A stretch of DNA of 18,401 nucleotides from Verrucomicrobia bacterium UBA6015 (GCA_002428045.1 DIZZ01000261.1:1-18401); one strand, 5' to 3'. Shown: positions 1 to 7,535, numbered from the stretch's first letter. Program-made: numbers and translations. The notes: generated by a model from the sequence alone, not told the origin.

Positions 1-74
1 CGGTTCTACGGTGTAATGTGCGGCGTTGTTTCCATTGGGTTGATGGTCTGGCGGTGCAGCGTGAAGGGGCAGGT

Positions 75-1610
75 ATGTTAGCGACGGTATTTTCGGGGGC
101 GGTGCAGGGGGTGGATGCCTATGCGGTGGAGATCGAGGTCAATGCCGGGCATGGGGATCCGCAGGTTGTCACCGTCGGGCTGCCCGATACCGCCGTCAAG
201 GAGAGCAAGGACCGCGTCTATACTGCCATGGTGAACTCCGGCTTCGAAACCCACATGGGCCGTACGACGATCAATCTCGCCCCCGCCGATATCAAGAAGG
301 AAGGCCCGATCTATGACCTGCCGATCGCCATCGGTCTCTTGGCCGCCCAGGGCGAGATCAAGCCTGAGCTTCTGAAGGACTTTTTCATGCTGGGCGAACT
401 GGCGCTGAGCGGCGAGGTGCGCCGGGTGAAGGGTGTGCTCCCGATTGCCCTGAAGGCGCGGGCCGTGGGCAAGCGCGGGATCCTGGTCCCAGCGGATAAT
501 GCCGAGGAGGCGGCGGTGGTGGAAGGGTTGGAGGTTTATCCGATCCGCACCCTGCGCCAGGCGGCGGATTTCATCAACGGCACCTTGCCCCTTCAGCCCT
601 GCTCGGTGGATGTGACCCGTGTCTTCGGCGAGATCAAACTGCACGAGGCTGATTTTTCGGATGTCAAGGGTCAGGAGCAAGCCAAGCGGGCGCTGGAAGT
701 GGCTGTTGCGGGCGGGCACAATATTTTGATGGTTGGCCCTCCAGGGACGGGCAAAACCATGCTGGCAAAGCGCATTCCATCGATCCTGCCAGAGCTGAGT
801 CTGGAGGAGGCGCTGGAGGCCACCAAGATCCACAGTATTGCCGGCACCCTGCCCGCACACGCTGCCTTGATCGAGCATCGTCCGTTCCGCTCGCCGCATC
901 ACACGATCTCCGATGCCGGTCTGCTGGGCGGTGGGGCGCATCCGTTGCCGGGGGAAGTCAGCCTGGCCCACCGTGGCGTGCTTTTCTTGGATGAACTGCC
1001 CGAGTTCCATCGGAACGTACTGGAAGTTCTGCGACAGCCGCTGGAAGACGGGTTAGTGACCATTTCCCGGGCGGCGGCCAGCGTTACCTTTCCTTGCGAG
1101 TTCATGCTGGTGGCGGCCATGAATCCTTGTCCTTGCGGGTTTTATTCCGATCCCAAGCGCGAATGCCGCTGCACAGCCCGCAACATTTTAAAATACCGCA
1201 GCAAGATTTCGGGTCCCTTGCTGGACCGGATCGATATCCATATCGAAGTTCCCTCCATGGCCTATGACGAGCTTTCCGCGTTGCAACCGGGCGAACCCTC
1301 GGCCACGATTCGTGCCCGGGCCACGGCCGCACGAAAAGTGCAGCGGGAACGATTTCACAAAGCTGGAAAGCGGCATATCCACTGCAATGCCGATATGGGG
1401 GCGAAACAGGTGCAGACGTACTGCCAGCCGGCAAGGGATGCCGCGGATCTTCTTAAAATGGCGATTACCGAGTTTAATTTCAGCGGCCGGGCATATGACC
1501 GCATCCTGAAGGTCGCTCGGACGATTGCCGATCTCGAGGGTGCCGACCAGATCCAAACACACCACATTAGCGAGGCGATTCAGTATCGAACCATGGATCG
1601 TCCGTTGTAG
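75..1610 (+). CDS. comM: YifB/ComM family Mg-chelatase-like AAA+ ATPase
   Basis: Cytoplasmic AAA+ ATPase of the YifB/ComM family (511 aa, usual family length about 500). ComM is known in naturally transformable bacteria as a hexameric helicase that drives branch migration during integration of incoming DNA; whether this host is transformable cannot be seen here. The N-terminal part is the Lon-protease-like ChlI fold (about residues 1-170, typical motifs VGLPDTAVKES and NLAPADIKKEG). The AAA core has Walker A GPPGTGKT at 221-228 and Walker B VLFLDE at 302-307. A cysteine-rich stretch (PCPCGFYSDPKRECRC, about 351-366) is followed by the LLDRIDIHIEVP motif and the Mg-chelatase C-terminal domain. 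I chose the ATG at 75 over the upstream in-frame ATG at 18 because MLATVFSGAVQG is the normal family N-terminus and AAGGGG lies 5-6 bases before it. Function in transformation is inferred; family assignment is firm. Confidence 0.95.
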   Translation: MLATVFSGAVQGVDAYAVEIEVNAGHGDPQVVTVGLPDTAVKESKDRVYTAMVNSGFETHMGRTTINLAPADIKKEGPIYDLPIAIGLLAAQGEIKPELLKDFFMLGELALSGEVRRVKGVLPIALKARAVGKRGILVPADNAEEAAVVEGLEVYPIRTLRQAADFINGTLPLQPCSVDVTRVFGEIKLHEADFSDVKGQEQAKRALEVAVAGGHNILMVGPPGTGKTMLAKRIPSILPELSLEEALEATKIHSIAGTLPAHAALIEHRPFRSPHHTISDAGLLGGGAHPLPGEVSLAHRGVLFLDELPEFHRNVLEVLRQPLEDGLVTISRAAASVTFPCEFMLVAAMNPCPCGFYSDPKRECRCTARNILKYRSKISGPLLDRIDIHIEVPSMAYDELSALQPGEPSATIRARATAARKVQRERFHKAGKRHIHCNADMGAKQVQTYCQPARDAADLLKMAITEFNFSGRAYDRILKVARTIADLEGADQIQTHHISEAIQYRTMDRPL

Positions 1611-1624
1611 GGGGTGGGTTTTGC

Positions 1625-1648
1625 GATTAGGATTACGATTACGATAAA
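1625..1648. repeat. Short tandem hexamer repeat GATTAC (four units, outer ones degenerate)
   Basis: The 50-base gap between the ComM-like gene and the next gene contains GATTAG, GATTAC, GATTAC, GATAAA in direct head-to-tail order. The two central units are identical and the outer two differ by one or two bases. It lies just upstream of the start codon at 1661, so it occupies the spot where a ribosome binding site or promoter would be expected. It may be a microsatellite or part of a genome-wide intergenic repeat family; copy number elsewhere cannot be seen. Confidence 0.7.
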
Positions 1649-1660
1649 GAGTGGGGGCGG

Positions 1661-2425
1661 ATGGCGATAATCGTTGATACGCATGTGCATTTGTATCCTG
1701 AGTACGACCGGGAGGCGGCGCTTTGCGCCTGTGCGCAGCGGCTGGAGTTGCTGGCACCGTCTACCGTTACGTTTGCCTGCCTGGCGGAACGGCACGATTG
1801 TCACGCTTACAAGGCGTTGCTCGCTAAGGTGGCTGCGGATGGCGGCAACGATCCGCGTTACCAAGTGCTGGAAGACGGGCATTGCATCGTCTTCCGCCCG
1901 GGGGGCGGGGAGTCTCCCTTGTTCGTGCTGCCTGGACGGCAGATTGCCACTCGCGAGCGACTGGAGATCCTGTGCCTGGGTGGCGACGCGTCCATCCCCG
2001 ATGGCGAGCCTGCGGAGCTGACGATCCGGCGCATCAGTGAGGTTGGCGGGATGCCGGTACTGGCCTGGGCGGTCGGGAAGTGGCTTTTCAAGCGGCGGCG
2101 GATCGTGGCGAAGCTCCTGAACCAGTTCGGCCCGGATCGGCTATTGATCGGTGATTCCGCCATGCGACCCACCTTCTGGCCGGAACCTGCGGCCATGCGA
2201 CGAGCCACTCGCGAAGGGTATCATGTCATCGCTGGCAGCGACCCGCTACCCAGGACCGGGGACGAACATTGGACGGGGCGCTACGCCACCCTGATTGAGT
2301 GCGCCCTGGATCCCCAAAAACCATCGGAAACCCTGCTGCGCGCCTTGCGAAACCGCCATACCTCCATACGCCGCGTCGGCTCCCGGTGCGGCATATTCGC
2401 CTTCCCGCGCCGATTGCGCGGATAA
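1661..2425 (+). CDS. Putative metal-dependent hydrolase (PHP/amidohydrolase-like)
   Basis: Predicted cytoplasmic protein of 254 aa. The N-terminus VDTHVHLYPEYD (D6, H8, H10) is the metal-binding HxH signature shared by PHP phosphoesterases and TIM-barrel amidohydrolases. Further likely metal or active-site acids lie in the LLIGDSAMRP and VIAGSDPLPRTGDEH segments near the C-terminal third, reminiscent of the last metal-binding strand of PHP domains. The substrate is unknown. The ATG at 1661 is preceded only by a G-rich stretch (GGGGGCGG), so the ribosome binding site is unconvincing. It starts 50 bases after the ComM-like gene and ends 16 bases before a true PHP-domain gene, so the two probably form a functional pair. 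The C-terminus is arginine-rich (RRVGSRC..PRRLRG). It could instead be a remote member of the amidohydrolase or TatD class; the specific family is uncertain. Confidence 0.65.
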   Translation: MAIIVDTHVHLYPEYDREAALCACAQRLELLAPSTVTFACLAERHDCHAYKALLAKVAADGGNDPRYQVLEDGHCIVFRPGGGESPLFVLPGRQIATRERLEILCLGGDASIPDGEPAELTIRRISEVGGMPVLAWAVGKWLFKRRRIVAKLLNQFGPDRLLIGDSAMRPTFWPEPAAMRRATREGYHVIAGSDPLPRTGDEHWTGRYATLIECALDPQKPSETLLRALRNRHTSIRRVGSRCGIFAFPRRLRG

Positions 2426-2441
2426 CCCATCACGGAGACCG

Positions 2442-3161
2442 ATGCCTATGCTGGCGGATCTACATAATCACTCGTGCCTATCGTCCTGCGCATCGCACGA
2501 GATGACTCCGCTGTGCATTGCTGAAACCGCCGTTGCCAGGGGGATCGACCTGCTCGCTCTGACCGATCATAATTCTGCACGGAACTGTCCGGCTTTTCAG
2601 GACGCCTGCCAACGCGTCGGTATCCGCCCCCTTTTTGGACTGGAAATTACCGCCGCCGAAGGGTGTCACGTGCTTGCGCTGTTTGACAGCCTCGCCCCGG
2701 CGATCGCCATGGATCACTGGGTCGGCGCGGCGCTTCCGCATACCCCGCTCAACGAGGAGCATTACGGCCCTCAAGCGGTTGTTGATGCCGACGGAAACGA
2801 GATTGGAACGGTTGAGTTCTACCTTGGTGTCCCGATCCGGCATACGCTCGGAGCCGTCCGCAAAAAGACACATAAACTGGGCGGCCTTTTCATTCCAAGT
2901 CATATCAACCGGAATTCACTCAGCATCGAATCGCAACTCGGGGCACTCCCTCACGGCGCTTACGATGCCATCGAAGTTTTGCCCGGCAGTGTTGATGCCT
3001 ATAGCCATCGCTATCCAGACGTGCCGGTCATTACCGCCTCGGATGCGCATTGCCCCGAGCAGATCGGCCAGTTCCCTTTTTATATCCCGATCCGAAAGCG
3101 TGCATTCGACCTCGAGGATATTCGCAAAAGCCTCCAGGAATTGACGTTACATTCATCCTAA
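2442..3161 (+). CDS. PHP-domain metal-dependent phosphoesterase
   Basis: A 239 aa protein with the complete PHP signature: DLHNH (D6, H8, H10), TDHN (D42, H43), E68 in GLEIT, H76, H154 in PSHINR, and the final SDAH pair (D201, H203). PHP proteins are metal-dependent (often trinuclear) phosphoesterases, for example histidinol phosphatase and nucleoside 3',5'-bisphosphate phosphatase. The CLSSCASHEMTP segment after the first motif resembles the PHP subfamily often found beside [FeFe]-hydrogenase genes in anaerobes (from memory); no hydrogenase gene is in this window. An acidic loop of about 50 residues (100-150) sits between the metal motifs. The start is ATG 2442, with CGGAG four bases before it; ATG 2448 (MLADLHNH) is a near equivalent. 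It is 16 bases downstream of the hydrolase-like gene and 13 bases upstream of the Wzy-like gene. The substrate is not predictable from the sequence. Confidence 0.85.
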   Translation: MPMLADLHNHSCLSSCASHEMTPLCIAETAVARGIDLLALTDHNSARNCPAFQDACQRVGIRPLFGLEITAAEGCHVLALFDSLAPAIAMDHWVGAALPHTPLNEEHYGPQAVVDADGNEIGTVEFYLGVPIRHTLGAVRKKTHKLGGLFIPSHINRNSLSIESQLGALPHGAYDAIEVLPGSVDAYSHRYPDVPVITASDAHCPEQIGQFPFYIPIRKRAFDLEDIRKSLQELTLHSS

Positions 3162-3174
3162 TCCCGCACAGTCT

Positions 3175-4947
3175 ATGACATCTCCAGCGTCCATTTTAGC
3201 TTTAAAGCGATACCTTACGGCATGTCCTGCGTTGATCCTTGGTGCCGTTTTCTTTTTGCTGGCCGTTGGCGGGGCGGGGATTTTTCCATGGACGCTTTTT
3301 ATTGCCGCGTTGGCGCTTAGCATTGCCCTGCATCCTTGGCAGGTATTCAGGCAGCCGCTACCGCGGTGGCATGAGCTCGTCCGTTCCCCGTATGTTCTGC
3401 TGCTTGTCTACTTGCTACTGATGCTGATCCCGTTTCCGGGCTGGCTTTCCGGGGAAACCCGTCAAACCCAAAACCAGACGGTCATCGAAGCGCTAGACGC
3501 CGTGCGTGCGGCTGGCATAGAGCATGGCATCCGCCCCCTTTTTTCGCTTTCTCGCAGTCGTTCCGGAACCCTGCGCATGCTGCTTCTGGTCATCCTGGCC
3601 TACAGCGGTTGGCGACTGAGTGCGGGGTGTTCGCGTCCACAGCAGGTCAACCTCTTGCGCGGCCTGCTGCTCATCGCCACCGTCATGGCACTGGCTGGCA
3701 TTATCGGCAAGTGGATTTATCCCCAGGGCAGCACGCTGTGGTGGATGATTCCGGTGCCCCATGGACGTCCCGGCCCCATGGGCGGCTTTATGAATCGCAA
3801 CCACTTCGCTGGCTTTTGCGCCTTGCTTGCGCCTGCTGCATTCGCCTTAAGCCTGCATGATCTGCAGCGGCGGCGTATCGTCGCCGCATTGGCCAGCCTG
3901 CTTGCCTCGACCGTATTGGTCGGTGCCGTGCTCGCCTCACTGTCCCGTGGCGGGTTCGTCGCATTACTCGGAGGGTTGGCCTGCCTGATGGTCATCGTGC
4001 TATGGCGCGGAAACATCGCCCTGCGCATTGCCGCCCTCGTCCTGCCCTTGCTGCTGGGAGCCGCCCTTGTCGGGTTATCCCTGCGCTACGCCGACCTTGG
4101 CGAGCGGATCGCCAGCCTGCGTAATCCGCTCTCCACCACTAGCCTGCAGGATCGGCTGGACGCCTGGCGCGATTCCATCCGCATCTGGCAAACCTATCCC
4201 TTGCTCGGTGCCGGCCCCAACGCTTTTCGTGTGGTTTATCCGCAACATCGCCAAACCTCGGCACGGGATGCTCGGGATTATGCGGAAAATGAATATGTGC
4301 AGTGGTTTTGCGAAAGCGGCGTGGCGGGCACGTTGATGGCGCTGATTATCGTCGCTACGCTTTGCAGACAGGTCATCCGCAGCCTGCGCCAGCGGACCGA
4401 CGCGGAATCCCTGATGATCTCCACCGCCGCCGTGACCGCCATGGCCGTTGCAGCCACCCATGCACTGGTGGACTTCCCGCTGCATCTACCCCTGTATGCG
4501 CTGACCCTCGCCATTCTCGCTGGCATGCTGACCAAAGACGCCGCAGAGCCCCGCCGTCGCAATCCCCCGTGGCAGGCGGCAGCCGGGCTGCTGATGCTCA
4601 TCGCCCTAGTCCCTGCCGACCTCAAGCTCGACAACGATGGCCGCATTACCTGCGCCGGATTTACCGATACCGCCCGTGCGCTCACGGCAGCACCCCTATC
4701 TCCCGTCGCCTGGCGCCGCCTCGCCGCCCTGCTCTGGCAGGAAAACACCGAATCCTCCCGTCTCCTTTCCGAACGCTGCCTGACGCAGGCAGCCGCCTAT
4801 GATCCGAACAATTATCCGCTGTGGCAAAACCTCGGTGACCGGAGGATGGAGCTCGGCGACAACCGGCGTGCCATGGAAGCATACCGGCGTGTGAAGACAT
4901 TGCGTGCATGGGTGGACGTCCCCACCGAGCTACCGGAGGAGCCCTGA
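3175..4947 (+). CDS. O-antigen ligase/polymerase (Wzy/WaaL) family membrane protein with TPR-like tail
   Basis: A 590 aa inner-membrane protein with about 10-12 hydrophobic segments between residues 15 and 480. Hallmarks of the O-antigen ligase family (PF04932) are visible: GFMNRNHFAGF (204-214), the small SLSRGGF motif (255-261), the WQTYPLLGAGPNAFRVVYP stretch (338-356), ENEYVQW (371-377) and HALVDFPLHLPL (429-440). The loop around 310-375 would be the large periplasmic loop, which holds the catalytic region in this family. Residues about 505-580 look like one or two TPR-type helical repeats (AAAYDPNNYPLWQNLGDRRM), as seen in polymerase variants with a tail. The role is polymerising or transferring an undecaprenyl-linked glycan; ligase versus polymerase cannot be separated, and no glycosyltransferases are in the window. 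ATG 3175 has no clear Shine-Dalgarno, so coupling to the gene 13 bases upstream is plausible. Confidence 0.88.
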   Translation: MTSPASILALKRYLTACPALILGAVFFLLAVGGAGIFPWTLFIAALALSIALHPWQVFRQPLPRWHELVRSPYVLLLVYLLLMLIPFPGWLSGETRQTQNQTVIEALDAVRAAGIEHGIRPLFSLSRSRSGTLRMLLLVILAYSGWRLSAGCSRPQQVNLLRGLLLIATVMALAGIIGKWIYPQGSTLWWMIPVPHGRPGPMGGFMNRNHFAGFCALLAPAAFALSLHDLQRRRIVAALASLLASTVLVGAVLASLSRGGFVALLGGLACLMVIVLWRGNIALRIAALVLPLLLGAALVGLSLRYADLGERIASLRNPLSTTSLQDRLDAWRDSIRIWQTYPLLGAGPNAFRVVYPQHRQTSARDARDYAENEYVQWFCESGVAGTLMALIIVATLCRQVIRSLRQRTDAESLMISTAAVTAMAVAATHALVDFPLHLPLYALTLAILAGMLTKDAAEPRRRNPPWQAAAGLLMLIALVPADLKLDNDGRITCAGFTDTARALTAAPLSPVAWRRLAALLWQENTESSRLLSERCLTQAAAYDPNNYPLWQNLGDRRMELGDNRRAMEAYRRVKTLRAWVDVPTELPEEP

Positions 4948-4948
4948 T

Positions 4949-5335
4949 ATGCTGCACCAACCCCTGCTCGGCGCTGCCATTCCCCTGCTGATCGCGGCGA
5001 TCATCTACGCCTGTAAACGCGGACGCGCCTCGCTCGGCATGCTGCTGCTGACGCCGATCGCCATGGTTATTGGTGCCGTCTGGGCGATCATCCCTGACCT
5101 GCCGCGCTTGATGGGTGCCCACGGACTATACCGGAGGCTGGCCACCGATCCGCGCACCGACATCTTCCTCTGGCACTATACCATTGACCAGCTCGAGGCG
5201 GCCACGCTCGATCGCCTCGCTCCCCTGTTCAACGTTGCGTTTGCACTGCTACTCGGAATACTGCTGGCGGCGGCCTGGCGCGAACTCCGCCGCCGCGAGA
5301 CCGACTTGGATGACACACCCACAGGAGTTTCATAA
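4949..5335 (+). CDS. Small integral membrane protein, paralogue-like partner of the next gene
   Basis: I do not recognise a named family. The protein is 128 aa, starting at ATG 4949 with GGAGGA eight bases upstream, one base after the stop of the Wzy-like gene. Three hydrophobic segments are visible: about residues 5-22, 30-50 and 93-112, with an arginine-rich end (WRELRRRETD). Between segments 2 and 3 is a soluble-looking loop with the distinctive sequence LPRLMG...TDIFLWHYTIDQLE. The next gene has an equivalent element, WNLFLFYPLIQRLD, at the same relative place, suggesting tandem duplication and divergence. Position between a Wzy-like gene and a gene starting within its own stop codon suggests a role at the same membrane step, possibly as an accessory subunit; that is inference from context only. 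Confidence 0.8.
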   Translation: MLHQPLLGAAIPLLIAAIIYACKRGRASLGMLLLTPIAMVIGAVWAIIPDLPRLMGAHGLYRRLATDPRTDIFLWHYTIDQLEAATLDRLAPLFNVAFALLLGILLAAAWRELRRRETDLDDTPTGVS

Positions 5336-5694
5336 TGGCACAATCCACGCTCCATCTTTCGGCGGGCATGCTGCTTGGCACGCTATTGGCGGTGCCGAGG
5401 GTATGGCGAGCCTGGCAGGCGGGCAAAGCCGTCTCCCCGGCGATTGCCCGCTGGTGCCTGCTAAGTTATGGACTGGGACTTTACGCCTTGCTGCCCTCCA
5501 TCATCCGCCGTCTGGCCGCCGCCCCCGGATTGGCCGACGGACCGGCATGGAACCTGTTCCTGTTCTATCCGCTCATCCAGCGCCTGGACCTACCCAGCAT
5601 CGCCCTCGGCGAACTGACGACCGCCTCCCTTTTCGCCCTGCAATACGCCACGATACTGATCGCCATCCACCGAACAAATGAAAGGGACCACTGA
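5335..5694 (+). CDS. Small integral membrane protein, second member of the pair
   Basis: Unrecognised 119 aa membrane protein. The start ATG (5335) shares its first A with the TAA stop of the previous gene (TAATG), and AGGAG lies seven bases upstream, so translational coupling is very likely. Hydrophobic segments lie near residues 7-23, 39-57, 71-84 and 92-110. The segment ALLPSIIRRL followed by WNLFLFYPLIQRLD parallels AIIPDLPRLM and TDIFLWHYTIDQLE in the upstream gene: positions matching F, L, aromatic, I, L and a final acid are kept. It ends in a TGATG overlap with the TcdA-like gene. The two membrane proteins could form a heterodimer; there is no direct functional evidence. Confidence 0.8.
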   Translation: MAQSTLHLSAGMLLGTLLAVPRVWRAWQAGKAVSPAIARWCLLSYGLGLYALLPSIIRRLAAAPGLADGPAWNLFLFYPLIQRLDLPSIALGELTTASLFALQYATILIAIHRTNERDH

Positions 5695-6560
5695 TGCAGA
5701 CTGCCGCGCCCTCCGTGCCATCGCCAACGTCAACGAAAACCCCACCAACCACCGCCATCCTGAACCGGTCTGCCCTGTTGCTGGGGGATCCCGTCATGGT
5801 GGCCATGGCGCGTGCCCATGTGATTATTTTCGGTCTCGGCGGCGTTGGTAGTTGGTGTGCTGAAAGCCTCGTCCGTACAGGTATCGGCCACGTTACCCTG
5901 GTCGATTCCGACCGGATCTGCGTCACCAACATCAACCGCCAGTTGCAGGCCACCTGCTCCACCATCGGCCAGGTAAAGACCGAGGCGTTGCGTGCCCGGT
6001 TGCTGGACATCAACCCCCACGCCGACATCCTTTCCATCCAGTCCGTCTATGACCAGGAAACCCAGGGGCGTTTCGATCTCGATGCCTACGATGTCGTGAT
6101 CGATGCGATCGACAGTCTCTTCTGCAAGGCGCTGCTCCTGAACAATGCCACCCGGTCGCGGGCAACGGTCTTCTCGGCCTTCGGTGCCGCCCTCAAGCTG
6201 GACCCGACCTTGGTACGCACGTCAGAGTTCAACAACGTCAAGGGATGCCCGCTGGGCAGCAAGCTGCGCAAGCTCATGCGCAAGGAGAACCTGCTTCCTA
6301 GCAAACCGGTTCAGGTCGTCTACTCTGAAGAGGCACCTTTGGCCAATGCCGGAGAGAGTCTTGGTTGCGGCACGCCCAACTGCCTCTGCCCGAAAGCCAG
6401 CGAGGGTCCCGGTGATCAAGCCTTGCTAAACCACGAATGGTGCAGCCGCAAGGCGGTGATTAATGGTTCCCTGGCCCACATCACGGGTATTTTCGGTCTT
6501 ACACTGGCCGGTCTGGTCATCCAGCAGATCACCCGTGAATGCAAATTGCTTTCACGTTGA
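5694..6560 (+). CDS. tcdA: TcdA/ThiF-family E1-like enzyme, probable tRNA threonylcarbamoyladenosine dehydratase (cysteine-rich subtype)
   Basis: A 288 aa ATP-dependent adenylating enzyme. TcdA (CsdL) converts t6A37 of tRNA to cyclic t6A in the cytoplasm. Visible features are the nucleotide-binding GLGGVGSWCAE (47-57), LVDSDRI with D71, NINRQLQA (79-86) with the conserved Asn-Arg pair, K95 in the GQVKTEA motif, and VIDAIDS (135-141). The C-terminal half has VVYSEEAP and NGSLAHITGIFG, as in this family. Between them is a cysteine cluster, C225, C230, C232 and C250 (GCGTPNCLCPK, HEWC), absent from E. coli TcdA and possibly a zinc site. The ATG overlaps the upstream stop (TGATG), with AAAGGGA seven bases before it. 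Coupling to membrane genes is odd for a tRNA-modifying enzyme, so another E1-like function remains possible. The N-terminal 25 residues are Pro/Thr/Ser-rich and low complexity. Confidence 0.85.
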   Translation: MQTAAPSVPSPTSTKTPPTTAILNRSALLLGDPVMVAMARAHVIIFGLGGVGSWCAESLVRTGIGHVTLVDSDRICVTNINRQLQATCSTIGQVKTEALRARLLDINPHADILSIQSVYDQETQGRFDLDAYDVVIDAIDSLFCKALLLNNATRSRATVFSAFGAALKLDPTLVRTSEFNNVKGCPLGSKLRKLMRKENLLPSKPVQVVYSEEAPLANAGESLGCGTPNCLCPKASEGPGDQALLNHEWCSRKAVINGSLAHITGIFGLTLAGLVIQQITRECKLLSR

Positions 6561-6692
6561 CGGCCCCCGTCCTATCTGGCATCTTCTAAACATTGTTGCG
6601 TTCGTGGATTTATATACTGGGGTAGGTGCCCCTGACGGACGAAACGTAATCCCGGGGACCGTGTTTAGGGCCTCGTAACGAAGGAGAACCGT
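6561..6692 (+). promoter_or_regulatory. Intergenic leader of the barrel gene with -10-like box and possible 5' hairpin
   Basis: Between the TcdA-like gene and the beta-barrel gene there are 132 bases. A good -10-like hexamer TATACT (five of six consensus bases) is at 6613-6618, but no convincing -35 lies 16-18 bases upstream (TTGTTG at 6593 gives a 14-base spacer), so the promoter is tentative. The would-be leader contains GGTGCCCC (6625-6632) that can pair with GGGGACC (6654-6660), leaving one bulged G. AAGGAG at 6681-6686 is a strong ribosome binding site six bases before ATG 6693. Confidence 0.35.
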
Positions 6693-7442
6693 ATGTTGGT
6701 GAAAAAAATGTTGGCGGCAGCAGGTGCAGTATGCATTTTCTCGCACGTGGCAAGCGCGGAGTGGGAGCGTACGATCAGTACCTGGGATTCGCGACTGACC
6801 GATCAGGGCGAGGTGCAGGTGGCACTCTGGGGATGGTACGAACCAGCGGATCATGCAGATTACGTCTCCGGGAGGCTATATCTCAACTACGGGTTGGCCA
6901 ATAACTGGAATTTTTCTGTTGCCCCGGGATATGCATACATGGATATTGACGGTGTTGGTTCTGACTCCGGGATAACGGACACCGGACTGTCCTCAACGTA
7001 CCGCTTTATGGACGAAGCCACCGCGGGATTTGATCTGGCGTTGATGGGCGGGGTTAGCCTGCCGACCGGCGATGAGGACGATGGATTCGGGAGCGACAAG
7101 GTCGAGCCGGAACTTACCCTTATTGCCGCCAAGACGCTAGGCGCTGTGGTTGTGGTAGGCAATGTCGGCGGCAGTTATGTTGTCGATGCCAATGAGGGCA
7201 CGGAGGACTTTCAGCTTTACGGTGCGGCGGAAGGTATCCTGCCAGTGACCGACCAATTGAGCATCAACACGGTGCTAACGGCGGCAACCTCAAGGGTTGA
7301 AGACGGCGATGAAATGGTTGACATTGGTCTTGGCATTCGGTTCACCCCGAGCGAATGCATGTTCATCGTGGCGTCTGGGTTTGTTTGCCTGACTGATGCA
7401 TACGACGAGGCCTACCAACTGGCCGCAGGGTTCAAGTTCTAA
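6693..7442 (+). CDS. Outer-membrane beta-barrel protein, MetA/phenol-degradation-type transporter-like
   Basis: A 249 aa exported protein. Residues 1-22 form a classical Sec signal peptide (MLVKKMLAAAGAV..., cleavage likely after ASA). The mature part alternates short polar/aromatic strands (YLNYGLANNWNFSVAPGYAYM, LSSTYRFM, DLALMGGVSLPTGD) and ends in AAGFKF, whose terminal Phe matches the C-terminal beta-signal read by the BAM complex. The SLPTGDEDDGFGSDKVEPEL region resembles the putative MetA-pathway/phenol-degradation barrel family (PF13557), a poorly characterised outer-membrane transporter group. Two cysteines near the end (C366-type spacing is not meaningful) occur within FTPSECMFIVASGFVC and could form a disulfide. 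AAGGAG sits six bases before the ATG. It is probably a single-gene unit closed by the terminator at 7475-7511. Cargo is unknown. Confidence 0.8.
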   Translation: MLVKKMLAAAGAVCIFSHVASAEWERTISTWDSRLTDQGEVQVALWGWYEPADHADYVSGRLYLNYGLANNWNFSVAPGYAYMDIDGVGSDSGITDTGLSSTYRFMDEATAGFDLALMGGVSLPTGDEDDGFGSDKVEPELTLIAAKTLGAVVVVGNVGGSYVVDANEGTEDFQLYGAAEGILPVTDQLSINTVLTAATSRVEDGDEMVDIGLGIRFTPSECMFIVASGFVCLTDAYDEAYQLAAGFKF

Positions 7443-7474
7443 GTTAATTCTCATCGTGCTTAATGCACAGCAAC

Positions 7475-7511
7475 ACCCCGGGCATGCCGATTGGCATGTG
7501 CCGGGGTTTTT
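7475..7511 (+). terminator. Intrinsic terminator after the barrel gene
   Basis: ACCCCGGGCATGCC (7475-7488) can pair with GGCATGTGCCGGGGT (7493-7507) around a four-base GATT loop, with one small bulge, followed by TTTTT (7507-7511). This is a strong rho-independent terminator for the plus-strand barrel gene. The reverse strand has the same hairpin without a U-tract and lies 25 bases beyond the stop of the convergent transglycosylase gene, so it may serve both directions weakly. Confidence 0.88.
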
Positions 7512-7535
7512 CGTACTGCTTATCAGCGTCGGGGC

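Noticed and set aside
78..1010. 310-residue open frame antisense to the ComM-like gene
   Set aside because: It mirrors a clearly conserved gene; its translation is His/Gln/Arg-rich with no motifs, typical of antisense frames in GC-rich DNA.
6553..6570. Small GC hairpin at the end of the TcdA-like gene as a terminator
   Set aside because: The stem is only about five pairs (GACGG/CCGTC) and has no U-tract.
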